Origin: JAFGSI01 sp041287425
Lineage (GTDB): Bacteria; Chloroflexota; Anaerolineae; Anaerolineales; Villigracilaceae
Length of the DNA: 64,000 bases
NCBI GenBank assembly: GCA_041287425.1
Contig: JBEULG010000007.1
Location: forward strand, 62,001 to 126,000
Direction: 5' to 3'
Shown here: in pieces, positions 1 to 7,805 of the stretch
Layout: each line of letters starts with the position of its first letter
Position numbering within the stretch: position 1 is the stretch's first letter
Translations under genes and position numbers: made by a program
Notes under the pieces: generated by a model
The model's database searches: none
Told to the model about the DNA's origin: nothing
Seen by the model: the letters and a program-made list of their open reading frames with translations, nothing else

Positions 1-946
1 CGCCGCCCAGGCCGGCCAGGGCGCCGCTCAACATCATAACCAGGACGACGTTGCGCGGCACGTTGATGCCGGCGTATTTGGAGGCGTCGGGATTGGTGCC
101 GACCGCCCGCACTTCGAAGCCGAAGGTGGTCTTGAAGAGCAGCCAATAGACCAGCAGGGCGGCCAGCAGGGCGACGATGAAGCCCAGGTTGAGGCGGATC
201 GGGTCGGGGAAGAAGCGCGGCAGGGTGGCGGTGTCGTCGATGACCGGCGTGATCGGGCGGTAGCCGGTCGCTTTCATCGGGCCGTTCAGCAGCCAGTCGC
301 TGAGGCGGAAGGAAATCCAGTTCATCATGATGGTGTTGACGACCTCATGCGCGCCGGTGGTGGCTTTCAAGTAGCCGGGCAGGGCCGCCCACAGAGCGCC
401 CGCCAGCGCCCCGCCCAGCAGGGCCAGCGGCAGATGCAGATACCAGGGCAGATGGAAGGTGTAGCCGATCCAGGCGGAGCCCAGGGCGCCCATCAGGAAT
501 TGGCCTTCTGCGCCGATGTTGAAGAGACCGGCTTTGAAACCGATGGCCACAGCCAGACCGGCCAGCATGTAAGGCGTGGCCGCCACCAGACTCTCACTGA
601 GCGGCCAGAAGGCCCGCACGAGGCCTTCGGCCTCGCCGGTGGTGAAGAGTTGCCGAAAGCCCAGGAAGATGCGCTCCGGGCTTCCCAACGCGCCGCTGAA
701 GAGCGCCCCGTAAGCAACGAAGATGGTCTGAAAAGTGAGACCGAGGGCGCCCAGCGGATCCCGGAAGAAGTTGCGATAGGCGGCGATGACGTGGGCGTCG
801 GTCACGACGATGACGATGGCGCCCACCAGCAGGCCGGTCAAAACCGCCAGCAGCGGCATGGCAATCACCTGCCAGGTGCCAGGGCGCCCCTTTTCCTTCT
901 TGTTCTCCTCTTTGCGGGTTGTGATCTTGGTTTCTTTGGCGCTCAT
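1..946 (-). CDS. ABC transporter permease, BmpA/nucleoside-type importer (partial)
   Basis: This is the membrane permease of a simple-sugar or nucleoside ABC importer (BPD_transp_2-like family). The start codon is at 946, preceded by an AGGAAGG ribosome site. About 315 codons are visible and the 3' end lies beyond the left edge. After a Lys/Glu-rich N-terminus come many hydrophobic segments and the motif FKAGLFNIGAEGQF, typical of permeases of this family, plus AVGTNPDASKYAGI near the edge. It begins 11 nt after the ATPase gene and follows two BmpA-like binding proteins, so it completes the transporter. A second permease would be expected just outside the window. The family is clear; the substrate is inferred. 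Confidence 0.9.
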   Translation of the reverse strand, partial: MSAKETKITTRKEENKKEKGRPGTWQVIAMPLLAVLTGLLVGAIVIVVTDAHVIAAYRNFFRDPLGALGLTFQTIFVAYGALFSGALGSPERIFLGFRQLFTTGEAEGLVRAFWPLSESLVAATPYMLAGLAVAIGFKAGLFNIGAEGQFLMGALGSAWIGYTFHLPWYLHLPLALLGGALAGALWAALPGYLKATTGAHEVVNTIMMNWISFRLSDWLLNGPMKATGYRPITPVIDDTATLPRFFPDPIRLNLGFIVALLAALLVYWLLFKTTFGFEVRAVGTNPDASKYAGINVPRNVVLVMMLSGALAGLGG

Positions 947-957
947 GGTCAACCTTC

Positions 958-2523
958 CTAAAAGACGCGTTCAACTTCTTCAGCGGCCTGGACGGCTTGC
1001 TCGGCCGCCTCGCTGGGGCGGATGCCGGCCATCAGCAGGCCCAGATACTCCTTGCTGGCCCGGCTGGCCGGGATGATGGCCACGATCTGGCCCTTGTACA
1101 TCACCGCAATCCGGTCGGAAAGGGCCATGATTTCATCCAGTTCGGAGGAGACCAGCAGAACGCCCGTCCCCTCGGCGCGCTTCTGGATGATTCGGTTGTG
1201 GATATACTCGATTGAACCGACATCCAGGCCGCGGGTCGGCTGGGAGGCGATCAGCAGTTTGATGGGCCGCGAGAACTCGCGCGCCACAATCACCTTTTGC
1301 TGATTCCCACCCGAAAGCGAGGAGGCCGGGATGAATACGCTGGGGGCGCGCACATCGAATTCCTGAGCCAGGCGGTTAGCGTTCTCGACGATGACTTTCT
1401 CTTGCAGCACCATGCCATTGGCAAAAGGCGGCAGGTAATAGGTGCACAACACCATATTGTCATGGATGGGGAAAGAAAGCACCAGGCCGTGTTTTTGGCG
1501 GTCTTCGGGGATGTGGGCGACGCCGCGTTCGAGAATCTGGCGCGGCGAGGTCTTGTGAATCGTCTGCCCGGCGATCTTGATCTCGCCGCTGACGATGGGC
1601 GTCAGGCCGGTCAGGGCGTAGACCAGTTCGGTCTGGCCGTTGCCCTGGACGCCGGCGACGCCCAGCACTTCCCCGGCCCGCACCTCGAAGGAGACGCCGC
1701 GCACGCTCAGGTTGTGACGCTCGTCGCGCACGTGCAAATCCTTGACTTCCAGGACCACTTCACCGGGCTTGGCCGGCTGTTTCTTGACGACCAGCGAGAC
1801 ATCCCGCCCGACCATCATCGAGGCCAGTCTTTCCTGGGTGACCTCCTGCGGCTTGACCGTGCCGACCACCCGCCCACCGCGCAGAACGGTGATTCGGTCT
1901 GCAATTGCCAGGACTTCCTTCAACTTGTGGGTGATGAAAATGATGGATTTGCCCTTTTCGACCAGCGTCTTGATGATTTTGAACAGGCCCTCGACTTCTT
2001 GAGGGGTCAAGACCGCTGTCGGCTCGTCGAGGATGAGAATATCGGCCTCGCGGTAAAGCACCTTGATGATTTCGACCCGCTGTTGGGTGCCGACCGGCAA
2101 GTCTTTGATGTAGGCATCGGGGTCAACTTGCAGCCCGTAGCGTTCGGAGATTTCGCGAATCTTCCCGGCCACCGCTGCCCGGTCGAGGAAGAGTCCGGCG
2201 CGGGTCGTTTCCACGCCGAGCATGACGTTCTCGGTGACGGTCATGACCGGCACCAGCATGAAGTGCTGGTGAACCATGCCGATGCCCTGACGGATGGCGT
2301 CGTTGGGGCTGTGGATTTCGACTTCCTGCCCTTTGATCTTGATTTTGCCTTCGTCCGGCTTGTAGAGGCCGTAGAGAATGTTCATCAGGGTGGTCTTGCC
2401 GGCCCCGTTTTCGCCGAGCAAAGCGTGTACCTCGCCCTGTTCGAGTGTCAAATCAATGTGGTCGTTGGCCAGCACACCTGGGAAGGATTTCGTGATGCCC
2501 TGCAGTTCCAGAACGGTTGGCAT
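958..2523 (-). CDS. Nucleoside/sugar ABC importer, tandem ATPase subunit
   Basis: A 521-residue protein with two fused ABC domains, as in RbsA/YufO-type importers. The first domain has a full Walker A (GENGAGKTT, about residues 38-46) and Walker B (ILILDEPTAVLTP), but its signature is altered to VGTQQR. The second has a degenerate Walker A (GVQGNGQTE) and a canonical signature (SSLSGGNQQK). This asymmetry is normal for the family. The protein sits on the cytoplasmic face and drives uptake through the permease 11 nt downstream. A GC-rich hairpin separates it from the upstream binding-protein gene, which should lower its expression relative to the lipoprotein. Purine nucleosides are the best guess for substrate. 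Confidence 0.93.
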   Translation of the reverse strand: MPTVLELQGITKSFPGVLANDHIDLTLEQGEVHALLGENGAGKTTLMNILYGLYKPDEGKIKIKGQEVEIHSPNDAIRQGIGMVHQHFMLVPVMTVTENVMLGVETTRAGLFLDRAAVAGKIREISERYGLQVDPDAYIKDLPVGTQQRVEIIKVLYREADILILDEPTAVLTPQEVEGLFKIIKTLVEKGKSIIFITHKLKEVLAIADRITVLRGGRVVGTVKPQEVTQERLASMMVGRDVSLVVKKQPAKPGEVVLEVKDLHVRDERHNLSVRGVSFEVRAGEVLGVAGVQGNGQTELVYALTGLTPIVSGEIKIAGQTIHKTSPRQILERGVAHIPEDRQKHGLVLSFPIHDNMVLCTYYLPPFANGMVLQEKVIVENANRLAQEFDVRAPSVFIPASSLSGGNQQKVIVAREFSRPIKLLIASQPTRGLDVGSIEYIHNRIIQKRAEGTGVLLVSSELDEIMALSDRIAVMYKGQIVAIIPASRASKEYLGLLMAGIRPSEAAEQAVQAAEEVERVF

Positions 2524-2650
2524 AAGTTTTACTCCTGACGGGTTCGCGTTGCACCCGATATTATCATAAAGACGTGCAAAAATTCACAATAGACTCGAAA
2601 ATGTAATGTGCGTCACCGCGGGGGATAATTTCGGAATGAGTGCGAAAGAA

Positions 2651-2673
2651 GGGCCGGGGAAAGCCCCCGGCCC
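2651..2673 (-). terminator. Hairpin between bmpA-like gene and ATPase gene
   Basis: A GC-rich stem (GGGCCGGGG paired with CCCCGGCCC on either side of a short loop) lies 20 nt after the lipoprotein stop. On the minus strand it is followed by TTCTTTC, a weak T-rich tract. It fits an attenuator that lets the binding protein be made in excess over the ATPase and permease, or an RNA-stabilising stem. Confidence 0.6.
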
Positions 2674-2693
2674 TGACGTGCAAGAAACACAGA

Positions 2694-3794
2694 TTAGCGG
2701 CCAAGAACGCCGTTAACGGTCAGGCTGCCGTCAATCAGTTGCTGCCGGATTTGCTCGATCTCGGCCTTCAGGCTGTCCGGCACCTGGCTGTCGAAGTTGT
2801 GATAGGGGGCGATATCCACGCCGCCGTCGGTGATGTCGTAGACGACTGTGCCGCCGGTGAAGTTGCCGTTGACCATATCCTGAATGGTGTTGTAGACGGC
2901 CACGTTAATCTTCTTCAGGACGGAGGTCAGAATCACATCCTGATACTCCGGCGCGGTGTCGTACCAGTCGGCGTCCACGCCGATGATGAGGCAGCCGCCG
3001 GTTTCCTGGCAGACGGCCGCCGAGCCAAGACCCACCGGGCCGGCGACCGGCAAGATGATGTCGACGCCTTCCTGCATCAGCGACTCGGCGAAGGCGCGGC
3101 CGTCATCGGTCGACTCGAAGTTGCCGGTGAACAGGCCCTGGCCCGTGGCCGCATCCCAACCGACCACCTCGACGTTGGTGCCGTGCTGCTGGTTGTAGTA
3201 TATCACGCCCGCCTGGAAGCCATCCATGAAGATGGTCACGGTCGGGATGGGAATGCCGCCGTAGGTGCCGACTTTGCCGGTTTCGGTCATGCCCGCCGCC
3301 AGATAGCCGGCCAGGAAGGCGGCCTGGTCGGTCTGGAACATCAAGCCGCGCACATTCGGAATCTCGACGTCCGAACCGCAGTCGGTGCCGACCACGGCGC
3401 CAGGCCAGCAGTCAGGATACGAGTAGTCCACGATGGCGAACATGGTGTCCGGATTGGCGTTGGCCGCCTTGGCCGTGTCCACGCCCAGCAGGAAGCCAAC
3501 CGTGACGATCAGGTCGGTGTTCTCATCCAGGAACTGCTGGATGTTGCGGGCGTAGTCAGACTGGCCCTGCGATTCCAGGTACTTGCCAGACTGGATCAGG
3601 TCGTCATCGAGGGCGTTTTGGACGCCCAGCCAGGCGCTGGCGTTGAACGACTTGTCGTCGATGCCGCCCAGGTCGGTCACCTGGCCGACGCAGTAAACGT
3701 CATCCGCGGAGCAATCGACGGCTTGGGGCCCGCAGGCGGAGAGCAACAGAACCGTAGCCAGCAGGACCGCCAGAATGGAATACAGTTTCTTCAT
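2694..3794 (-). CDS. BmpA/Med-family substrate-binding lipoprotein
   Basis: A 366-residue extracytoplasmic binding protein of the BMP family (PnrA/BmpA, nucleoside binding). The N-terminus has a lipoprotein signal with lipobox LSAC, so it should be anchored on the outer face of the cytoplasmic membrane. The family pattern VGQVTDLGGIDDKSFNASAW follows at about residues 36-55, and VGFLLG and GTDCGSD segments lie further in. A ribosome site (GGAGAAGG) precedes the ATG. The gene has its own strong promoter at 3913-3941 and is followed by a hairpin and then the ATPase. Its pair at 3964-5004 is a divergent paralogue. Confidence 0.93.
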   Translation of the reverse strand: MKKLYSILAVLLATVLLLSACGPQAVDCSADDVYCVGQVTDLGGIDDKSFNASAWLGVQNALDDDLIQSGKYLESQGQSDYARNIQQFLDENTDLIVTVGFLLGVDTAKAANANPDTMFAIVDYSYPDCWPGAVVGTDCGSDVEIPNVRGLMFQTDQAAFLAGYLAAGMTETGKVGTYGGIPIPTVTIFMDGFQAGVIYYNQQHGTNVEVVGWDAATGQGLFTGNFESTDDGRAFAESLMQEGVDIILPVAGPVGLGSAAVCQETGGCLIIGVDADWYDTAPEYQDVILTSVLKKINVAVYNTIQDMVNGNFTGGTVVYDITDGGVDIAPYHNFDSQVPDSLKAEIEQIRQQLIDGSLTVNGVLGR

Positions 3795-3912
3795 TTTCCT
3801 TCTCCTCAGTGAATATGGTTAGAATAGGGGTGGGGGGAAAGGCAAACGGCATTTTCTCGGTGCGAATCACCTCCTTTGTCTGACATCAGAATTCCGGTGG
3901 AACACCAAGACC

Positions 3913-3941
3913 AGTATACAACGTCTCGGTGTGCGATGCAA
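3913..3941 (-). promoter_or_regulatory. Promoter for bmpA-like lipoprotein gene
   Basis: A -35 TTGCAT (3936-3941) and a -10 TATACT (3913-3918) are separated by exactly 17 bp on the minus strand. Transcription would start near 3906, giving a leader of about 110 nt that contains an unused, near-perfect Shine-Dalgarno sequence at 3865-3877. Confidence 0.75.
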
Positions 3942-3963
3942 GAGAAACGTCCAGACGAGGGGT

Positions 3964-5004
3964 TCATGGCAGGACTCCGGTCTGGATGACGCCGGTTCGC
4001 AGGCCGTCCAGCAGGGTGAGCATTTCCTGTTGGATTTCCGGGCCGACGAGGGGTGCGGTCTCATGATAGGGCGCCAGGTCCACGCCGCCGGGCAAGAGGC
4101 CAGACGGGAAACCGGCCTTGCCGGCCTGGGCCTCGTGGGCGGCGGTGACGAGCAGAATCACCCCCGGCGCGACCTGTTTGACGGCGCTGGTCAGCAGGCG
4201 CGGACGGGCCTCCGGCAGGAGCGGATATTGATCCGCCTCGCTGCCGATGACATAGATGCCGCGCGCCGCGCCGCTCAACAGCGCCCCGGCCGCCGTCTGG
4301 CCGCCGGCGGCGAAGAGCACGTCTACTTCGCCGTCTATCAGCGTGTTGGCGGTCAGGGCGCCCCATTCGAAATCGTCCAGCGAGCGGCCGGCCTCGACCT
4401 CGTTGTGGTAGACGACGACGGCCTCCACGGCCGGGTCGGCGTAGAGGACGCCGGCGCGGAATCCCTCGCCGTAGCGCCGCATGGAGGCCCAGGCATCGCT
4501 GCCGAGGACGGCGCCGACTTTGCCGGCGGAGGTCATGCGGGCGGCCAATGCTCCGGCCAGAAAGCCCAATTGGTCTTCGGGAAAGGCCAGGCTGGCCAGG
4601 TTGGGGAGCGGCTCGGCTGCGGCGGGCGGGGTCTGGTCAACGCCGATGAAGTAGATGTGCGGGTAACGTTCGGCGGCGGTGGAGGTCGCTTCGGCCAGGT
4701 CGCTGCCGACGGTGACGATGGCATCGTAATCGTGACTGGCGAAGAAGCGGATGTTTTCGCCGTAGTCGCGGCGCTCGGCGCTCTCGATGTAGGCAGTCCA
4801 ATCGGCCATGCCGATGGCGCCGGCTTGCTGGAGGCCCTCCCAGGCGGCCTGGTTGAGGGCGCGGTCGTCAATGCCGCCGGAGGCGGTCACCAGGCCGACG
4901 CAGAAGACCTCGGCGCGGGCGCAGTCGGGGGGTGCGGCGCGGCAGCCGGGCAGGAGCAGGCCCAGGGTCAGAAACAGAAGTGCCAGATGCCGCGCCGTGT
5001 TCAT
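3964..5004 (-). CDS. Second BmpA-like substrate-binding lipoprotein
   Basis: A 346-residue BMP-family lipoprotein with signal peptide and lipobox LPGC near residue 21. It keeps the family motif FCVGLVTASGGIDDRALNQ and VGSDLAEAT but is otherwise clearly diverged from its neighbour at 2694-3794, with shorter loops and more charge-poor segments. No good ribosome site precedes the ATG, although the gene starts 37 nt after an MFS carrier. Two tandem binding proteins may give one transporter two substrate ranges. It could also be a sensor-like paralogue. Family assignment is firm; the role is inferred. Confidence 0.87.
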   Translation of the reverse strand: MNTARHLALLFLTLGLLLPGCRAAPPDCARAEVFCVGLVTASGGIDDRALNQAAWEGLQQAGAIGMADWTAYIESAERRDYGENIRFFASHDYDAIVTVGSDLAEATSTAAERYPHIYFIGVDQTPPAAAEPLPNLASLAFPEDQLGFLAGALAARMTSAGKVGAVLGSDAWASMRRYGEGFRAGVLYADPAVEAVVVYHNEVEAGRSLDDFEWGALTANTLIDGEVDVLFAAGGQTAAGALLSGAARGIYVIGSEADQYPLLPEARPRLLTSAVKQVAPGVILLVTAAHEAQAGKAGFPSGLLPGGVDLAPYHETAPLVGPEIQQEMLTLLDGLRTGVIQTGVLP

Positions 5005-5041
5005 CGGGATGGTCGGGACTTGTAAACAGAGGCCGGGCGTG

Positions 5042-6340
5042 TCAGGCGGCCTTGTTGGCGCGCCGAACGCCGAGCATGGAGAGGAAGGCCAGGCTCATGA
5101 AGGCGAAACTGAAAATCCACAGCCAGCGGTATTCGTTGCCGAGGGCATCCACCAGCAGACCGCCCAGGGTCGGGCCGAGGACGGCCGCCAGTTGGGAGGA
5201 GAAGTAGTACAGGCCGGTGAAGGCGCCGATGCGGCGTTCGTCGCCGTGGTCGTAGACGAGCGGCAGGCTGTTGACGTTGACCAGCGCCCAGAAGGCTCCC
5301 GCCAGCACCAGAACGACGGCGAAGAGGAGACTGCCTTTGATGAAGAGGAAGCCTGCCAGGGTGAGGGCCACCAGCCCGATCAGGCCGGCGCGGATGACCG
5401 GCCCGCGCCCGAAGCGCGTCCCCAGGAAGCCGGCCGGCAGCGAGAAGATGATGAACGAGACGGTCACCAGGCCGGCGTAGATGGAGGCCGTGCCGGGGCG
5501 CATGCCCAGCGAGAAGACGGCGAAGGAGGACAGGCCGGTTTCCAGGGCGTTGAACGCCATGAACCAGAGCAGGATGCTGAGCAGGACGAAGACGCCGCTC
5601 TTGTCGGGGTTGGCGAACAGTTCGGCGACGTTCTTGAGGACGTGGGGCTTTTCCGGGTCTTCGCCGCCGGGGAGGCTGCGCGGTTCCTTGACGAACAGCA
5701 GGACGGTCGTCAGGGCGATGGCGGCGGCGATGGCGCCGGCCAGGAAAGGCATCAGGCGTGCCAGTTGCGGGGAGGAGGCTTCCAGGGCGTTGAAGAGCAT
5801 GCCGCTGCCGAAGTAAGCCAGCAGGCCGCCCACGCCGCCCATCAGGTTGATGACGCCGTTGGCCTTGCTGCGATCATCCCGCTCGAACAGGTCACCCAGC
5901 CAGGCGATGGTCGGCGAGCGGAAGAGCGCCATGCCGAAGTTGGTGATGAGGATGAAGGTCAGGAGGGCGATGACGGTGGGGGCCAGCGGGACGCAGACGA
6001 AGGCGACTAGGGCGACGGGCGCGCCGAGGAGAATCCACATCTTGCGGCGACCAAGGCGGTTCCAGGTGCGGTCGCTGGCGTTGCCGGCCCAGGGGGCGAC
6101 GAACATGTTGATGAGATTGTCCCAGGTCATGATAAACATGGCCAGGCTGGGCGCCAGCCCAAAGCCGACGATGGTGGGCAGTTGGCGGCCCTCTTCAAGC
6201 AGTTGGCGTTCGAATTCGGGGTTGCCGGCCTGCAAGAAGAGCGGGATGTATTGGTTGAAAATCGGCCAGATGATGCTGATGCCCAGGAAACCGAAGCCCA
6301 GCAAGAAGGTCTTGCCCCAGGGGAAACGTTTTTTCTCCAT
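5042..6340 (-). CDS. MFS transporter
   Basis: A 432-residue major facilitator with about 12 hydrophobic segments. The N-terminal KTFLLGFGFLGISIIWPIFN and the early segment DNLINMFVAPWAGNASDR, where DRTWNRLGRRK is the loop 2-3 signature, resemble the GPH/SLC45-like sugar carriers. AAGGAGAC precedes the ATG. It lies 11 nt after trmD and just before the binding-protein genes, so it may be co-transcribed with them. A sugar or nucleoside substrate is suggested only by this context. The protein is full length with no sign of decay. Confidence 0.85.
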   Translation of the reverse strand: MEKKRFPWGKTFLLGFGFLGISIIWPIFNQYIPLFLQAGNPEFERQLLEEGRQLPTIVGFGLAPSLAMFIMTWDNLINMFVAPWAGNASDRTWNRLGRRKMWILLGAPVALVAFVCVPLAPTVIALLTFILITNFGMALFRSPTIAWLGDLFERDDRSKANGVINLMGGVGGLLAYFGSGMLFNALEASSPQLARLMPFLAGAIAAAIALTTVLLFVKEPRSLPGGEDPEKPHVLKNVAELFANPDKSGVFVLLSILLWFMAFNALETGLSSFAVFSLGMRPGTASIYAGLVTVSFIIFSLPAGFLGTRFGRGPVIRAGLIGLVALTLAGFLFIKGSLLFAVVLVLAGAFWALVNVNSLPLVYDHGDERRIGAFTGLYYFSSQLAAVLGPTLGGLLVDALGNEYRWLWIFSFAFMSLAFLSMLGVRRANKAA

Positions 6341-6351
6341 GACAGTCTCCT

Positions 6352-7101
6352 TTACGGTTGAGGGGAATTTTCGTCCTCGCTGCGCAGGCGTTCCAGGAAT
6401 TGCCGGTCGGCCTGGCTGAGGTCGGCGGTTTGGAGCAGGTCGGGGCGGCGCGCCAGCGTCCGGCGCAGGGATTGTTCGCGCCGCCAGCGGGCGATGCGGG
6501 CGTGGTCGCCGGAGAGGAGCACTTCGGGGACGGTCCAGCCGCGGAATTCGGGCGGGCGGGTGTAGTGGGGGTATTCGAGCAGGCCGGAGGCGTGCGAATC
6601 GTCGGCGGCGCCGTCGGGGTCGCCGAGGACGCCAGGCAGGAGGCGCGTCACGGCGTCAATCAGGATGAGGGCGGGCAGTTCGCCGCCGGTCAGGACGTAA
6701 TCGCCGATGGAGATTTCGTCGCTGACCAGGTGCTGGCGAATGCGTTCATCCACGCCCTCGTAGCGGCCGCAAATTAGGGCCAGGCGGGGGTGGGCGGCCA
6801 GTTCGGCGGCCACTTTTTGGGTGAACAGCCGTCCCTGCGGGGTGAGCAGGATGACCGGGCAGGCAGGCGCGGGTCCGAGCACGCTTTCGACGGCCGCGAA
6901 GACGGGTTCGACTTTCATGACCATTCCGCCGCCGCCGCCGTAAGGTTCATCGTCGGTGACGCGGTGCTTGCCGGCGGCCCAATCGCGGATGTTGTGGACG
7001 CGCACCTCGATCAGGCCGCGCTGGCGGGCGCGCTGAAGAATGCTGCTTTCGAGATAGGGGGGAAAAACCTCGGGCAGGAGCGTGAAAATATCAAACTCCA
7101 T
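6352..7101 (-). CDS. trmD: tRNA (guanine37-N1)-methyltransferase TrmD
   Basis: TrmD methylates N1 of G37 in tRNAs that carry G36, which prevents +1 frameshifting. The protein is 249 residues when started at 7101, where MEFDIFTLLPEVF aligns with the usual TrmD N-terminus. YGGGGGMVMK and the knot region (LICGRYEGVDER, then ISIGDYVLTGGE) are present. A longer reading from 7110 or 7143 is possible but less likely: a promoter (TTGTCA, 17 bp, TAGAAT) puts the transcript start at or next to 7101, and there is no ribosome site. The tRNA-Arg at 56549 has G36-G37 and is a predicted substrate. TrmD usually sits with rimM/rplS, but here it heads an importer cluster. Confidence 0.95.
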   Translation of the reverse strand: MEFDIFTLLPEVFPPYLESSILQRARQRGLIEVRVHNIRDWAAGKHRVTDDEPYGGGGGMVMKVEPVFAAVESVLGPAPACPVILLTPQGRLFTQKVAAELAAHPRLALICGRYEGVDERIRQHLVSDEISIGDYVLTGGELPALILIDAVTRLLPGVLGDPDGAADDSHASGLLEYPHYTRPPEFRGWTVPEVLLSGDHARIARWRREQSLRRTLARRPDLLQTADLSQADRQFLERLRSEDENSPQP

Positions 7102-7108
7102 ATCGCCC

Positions 7109-7137
7109 ATTCTAGCCGCAAGTGGATTGTCTGACAA
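7109..7137 (-). promoter_or_regulatory. trmD promoter, apparently leaderless
   Basis: On the minus strand TTGTCA (7132-7137) and TAGAAT (7109-7114) are 17 bp apart, and only 7 nt separate the -10 from the ATG at 7101. The predicted transcript begins at or within one base of the start codon. Confidence 0.65.
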
Positions 7138-7289
7138 GGGCAAAGACAGGGGAATCGCGTTTGATTTGTTGGGGTGAACGGAAGCCCCGTCTCGACCCTG
7201 AAGGCCCCGCTCGCCGGAAGGGAACCATCCTTGGTTGGCTCGAAAGACGAAAGGGGGATTTAAAATTATTAAAGCCGTGTTTAAAAATA

Positions 7290-7331
7290 TTGAATTCTCG
7301 ATATTGACAATTCAAAAAAGTGCTATATAAT
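7290..7331 (+). promoter_or_regulatory. Consensus promoter with overlapping inverted repeat
   Basis: TTGACA (7304-7309) and TATAAT (7326-7331), both perfect consensus hexamers, are 16 bp apart in an AT-rich island. An inverted repeat TTGAATT (7290-7296) / AATTCAA (7309-7315) overlaps the -35. It is a plausible operator, perhaps for the DUF2089 protein encoded next. The 5' leader is about 85 nt and contains a small hairpin (CGTTC/GAACG at 7351-7363). Confidence 0.8.
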
Positions 7332-7421
7332 TTAAATAAGATTGATTGACCGTTCTTCGAACGAAACGGAGGCAGGAGTGAACACATTTCGTTTTGTCTG
7401 CTCAGAGAGCAGGAGGGGAAG

Positions 7422-7802
7422 ATGAACGCGACCGTCACCAAATGCCCGGTTTGCGAGGGCGAATTGACCGTCACCCGCCTGCATTGTGACGCCTGTGACA
7501 TCACTATCGAGGGCCGTTTTGCCAACGGCGTCTTTGCCGGCCTGACCCCCGAACAATTGGATTTCATCGAGACTTTTGTGCGCGTCGAGGGCAAGATGAA
7601 CCGCATGGCAGACGAAATGGGCGTCTCTTATCCTACCCTGCGCAACCGTCTGCATGAAATCATCCGCGCCCTGGGCTACGAGCCGGGCCGGGACGAGACG
7701 CCTGAAATTTCGGACGAGAAGCGCCGCGCCGTGCTCGAACAACTCGATGCCGGCCAGATTTCTGCCGAGGAGGCCATGCGCCTCCTGCAGGGAGAGGAGT
7801 GA
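7422..7802 (+). CDS. DUF2089 protein: zinc ribbon, HTH and SHOCT-like tail
   Basis: A 126-residue DUF2089 (COG3877) protein. Cysteines in CPVCEGEL and CDAC near the N-terminus form a zinc ribbon. LTPEQLDFIETFV and MGVSYPTLRNRLHEII form a predicted helix-turn-helix that fits a DNA-binding regulator. The last 30 residues (VLEQLDAGQISAEEAMRLL) are a helical hairpin module of the SHOCT-like type that recurs in the next three genes. GGAGGGGAAG precedes the ATG. It is the first gene behind a consensus promoter with an operator-like repeat, so autoregulation is a reasonable inference. Its targets are unknown. Confidence 0.85.
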   Translation: MNATVTKCPVCEGELTVTRLHCDACDITIEGRFANGVFAGLTPEQLDFIETFVRVEGKMNRMADEMGVSYPTLRNRLHEIIRALGYEPGRDETPEISDEKRRAVLEQLDAGQISAEEAMRLLQGEE

Positions 7803-7805
7803 ACC

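Noticed and set aside
3867..4064. Small open frame ending at the strong Shine-Dalgarno in the bmpA leader
   Set aside because: Its start lies inside the second BMP gene in another frame and it has no ribosome site, so it is a shadow frame.
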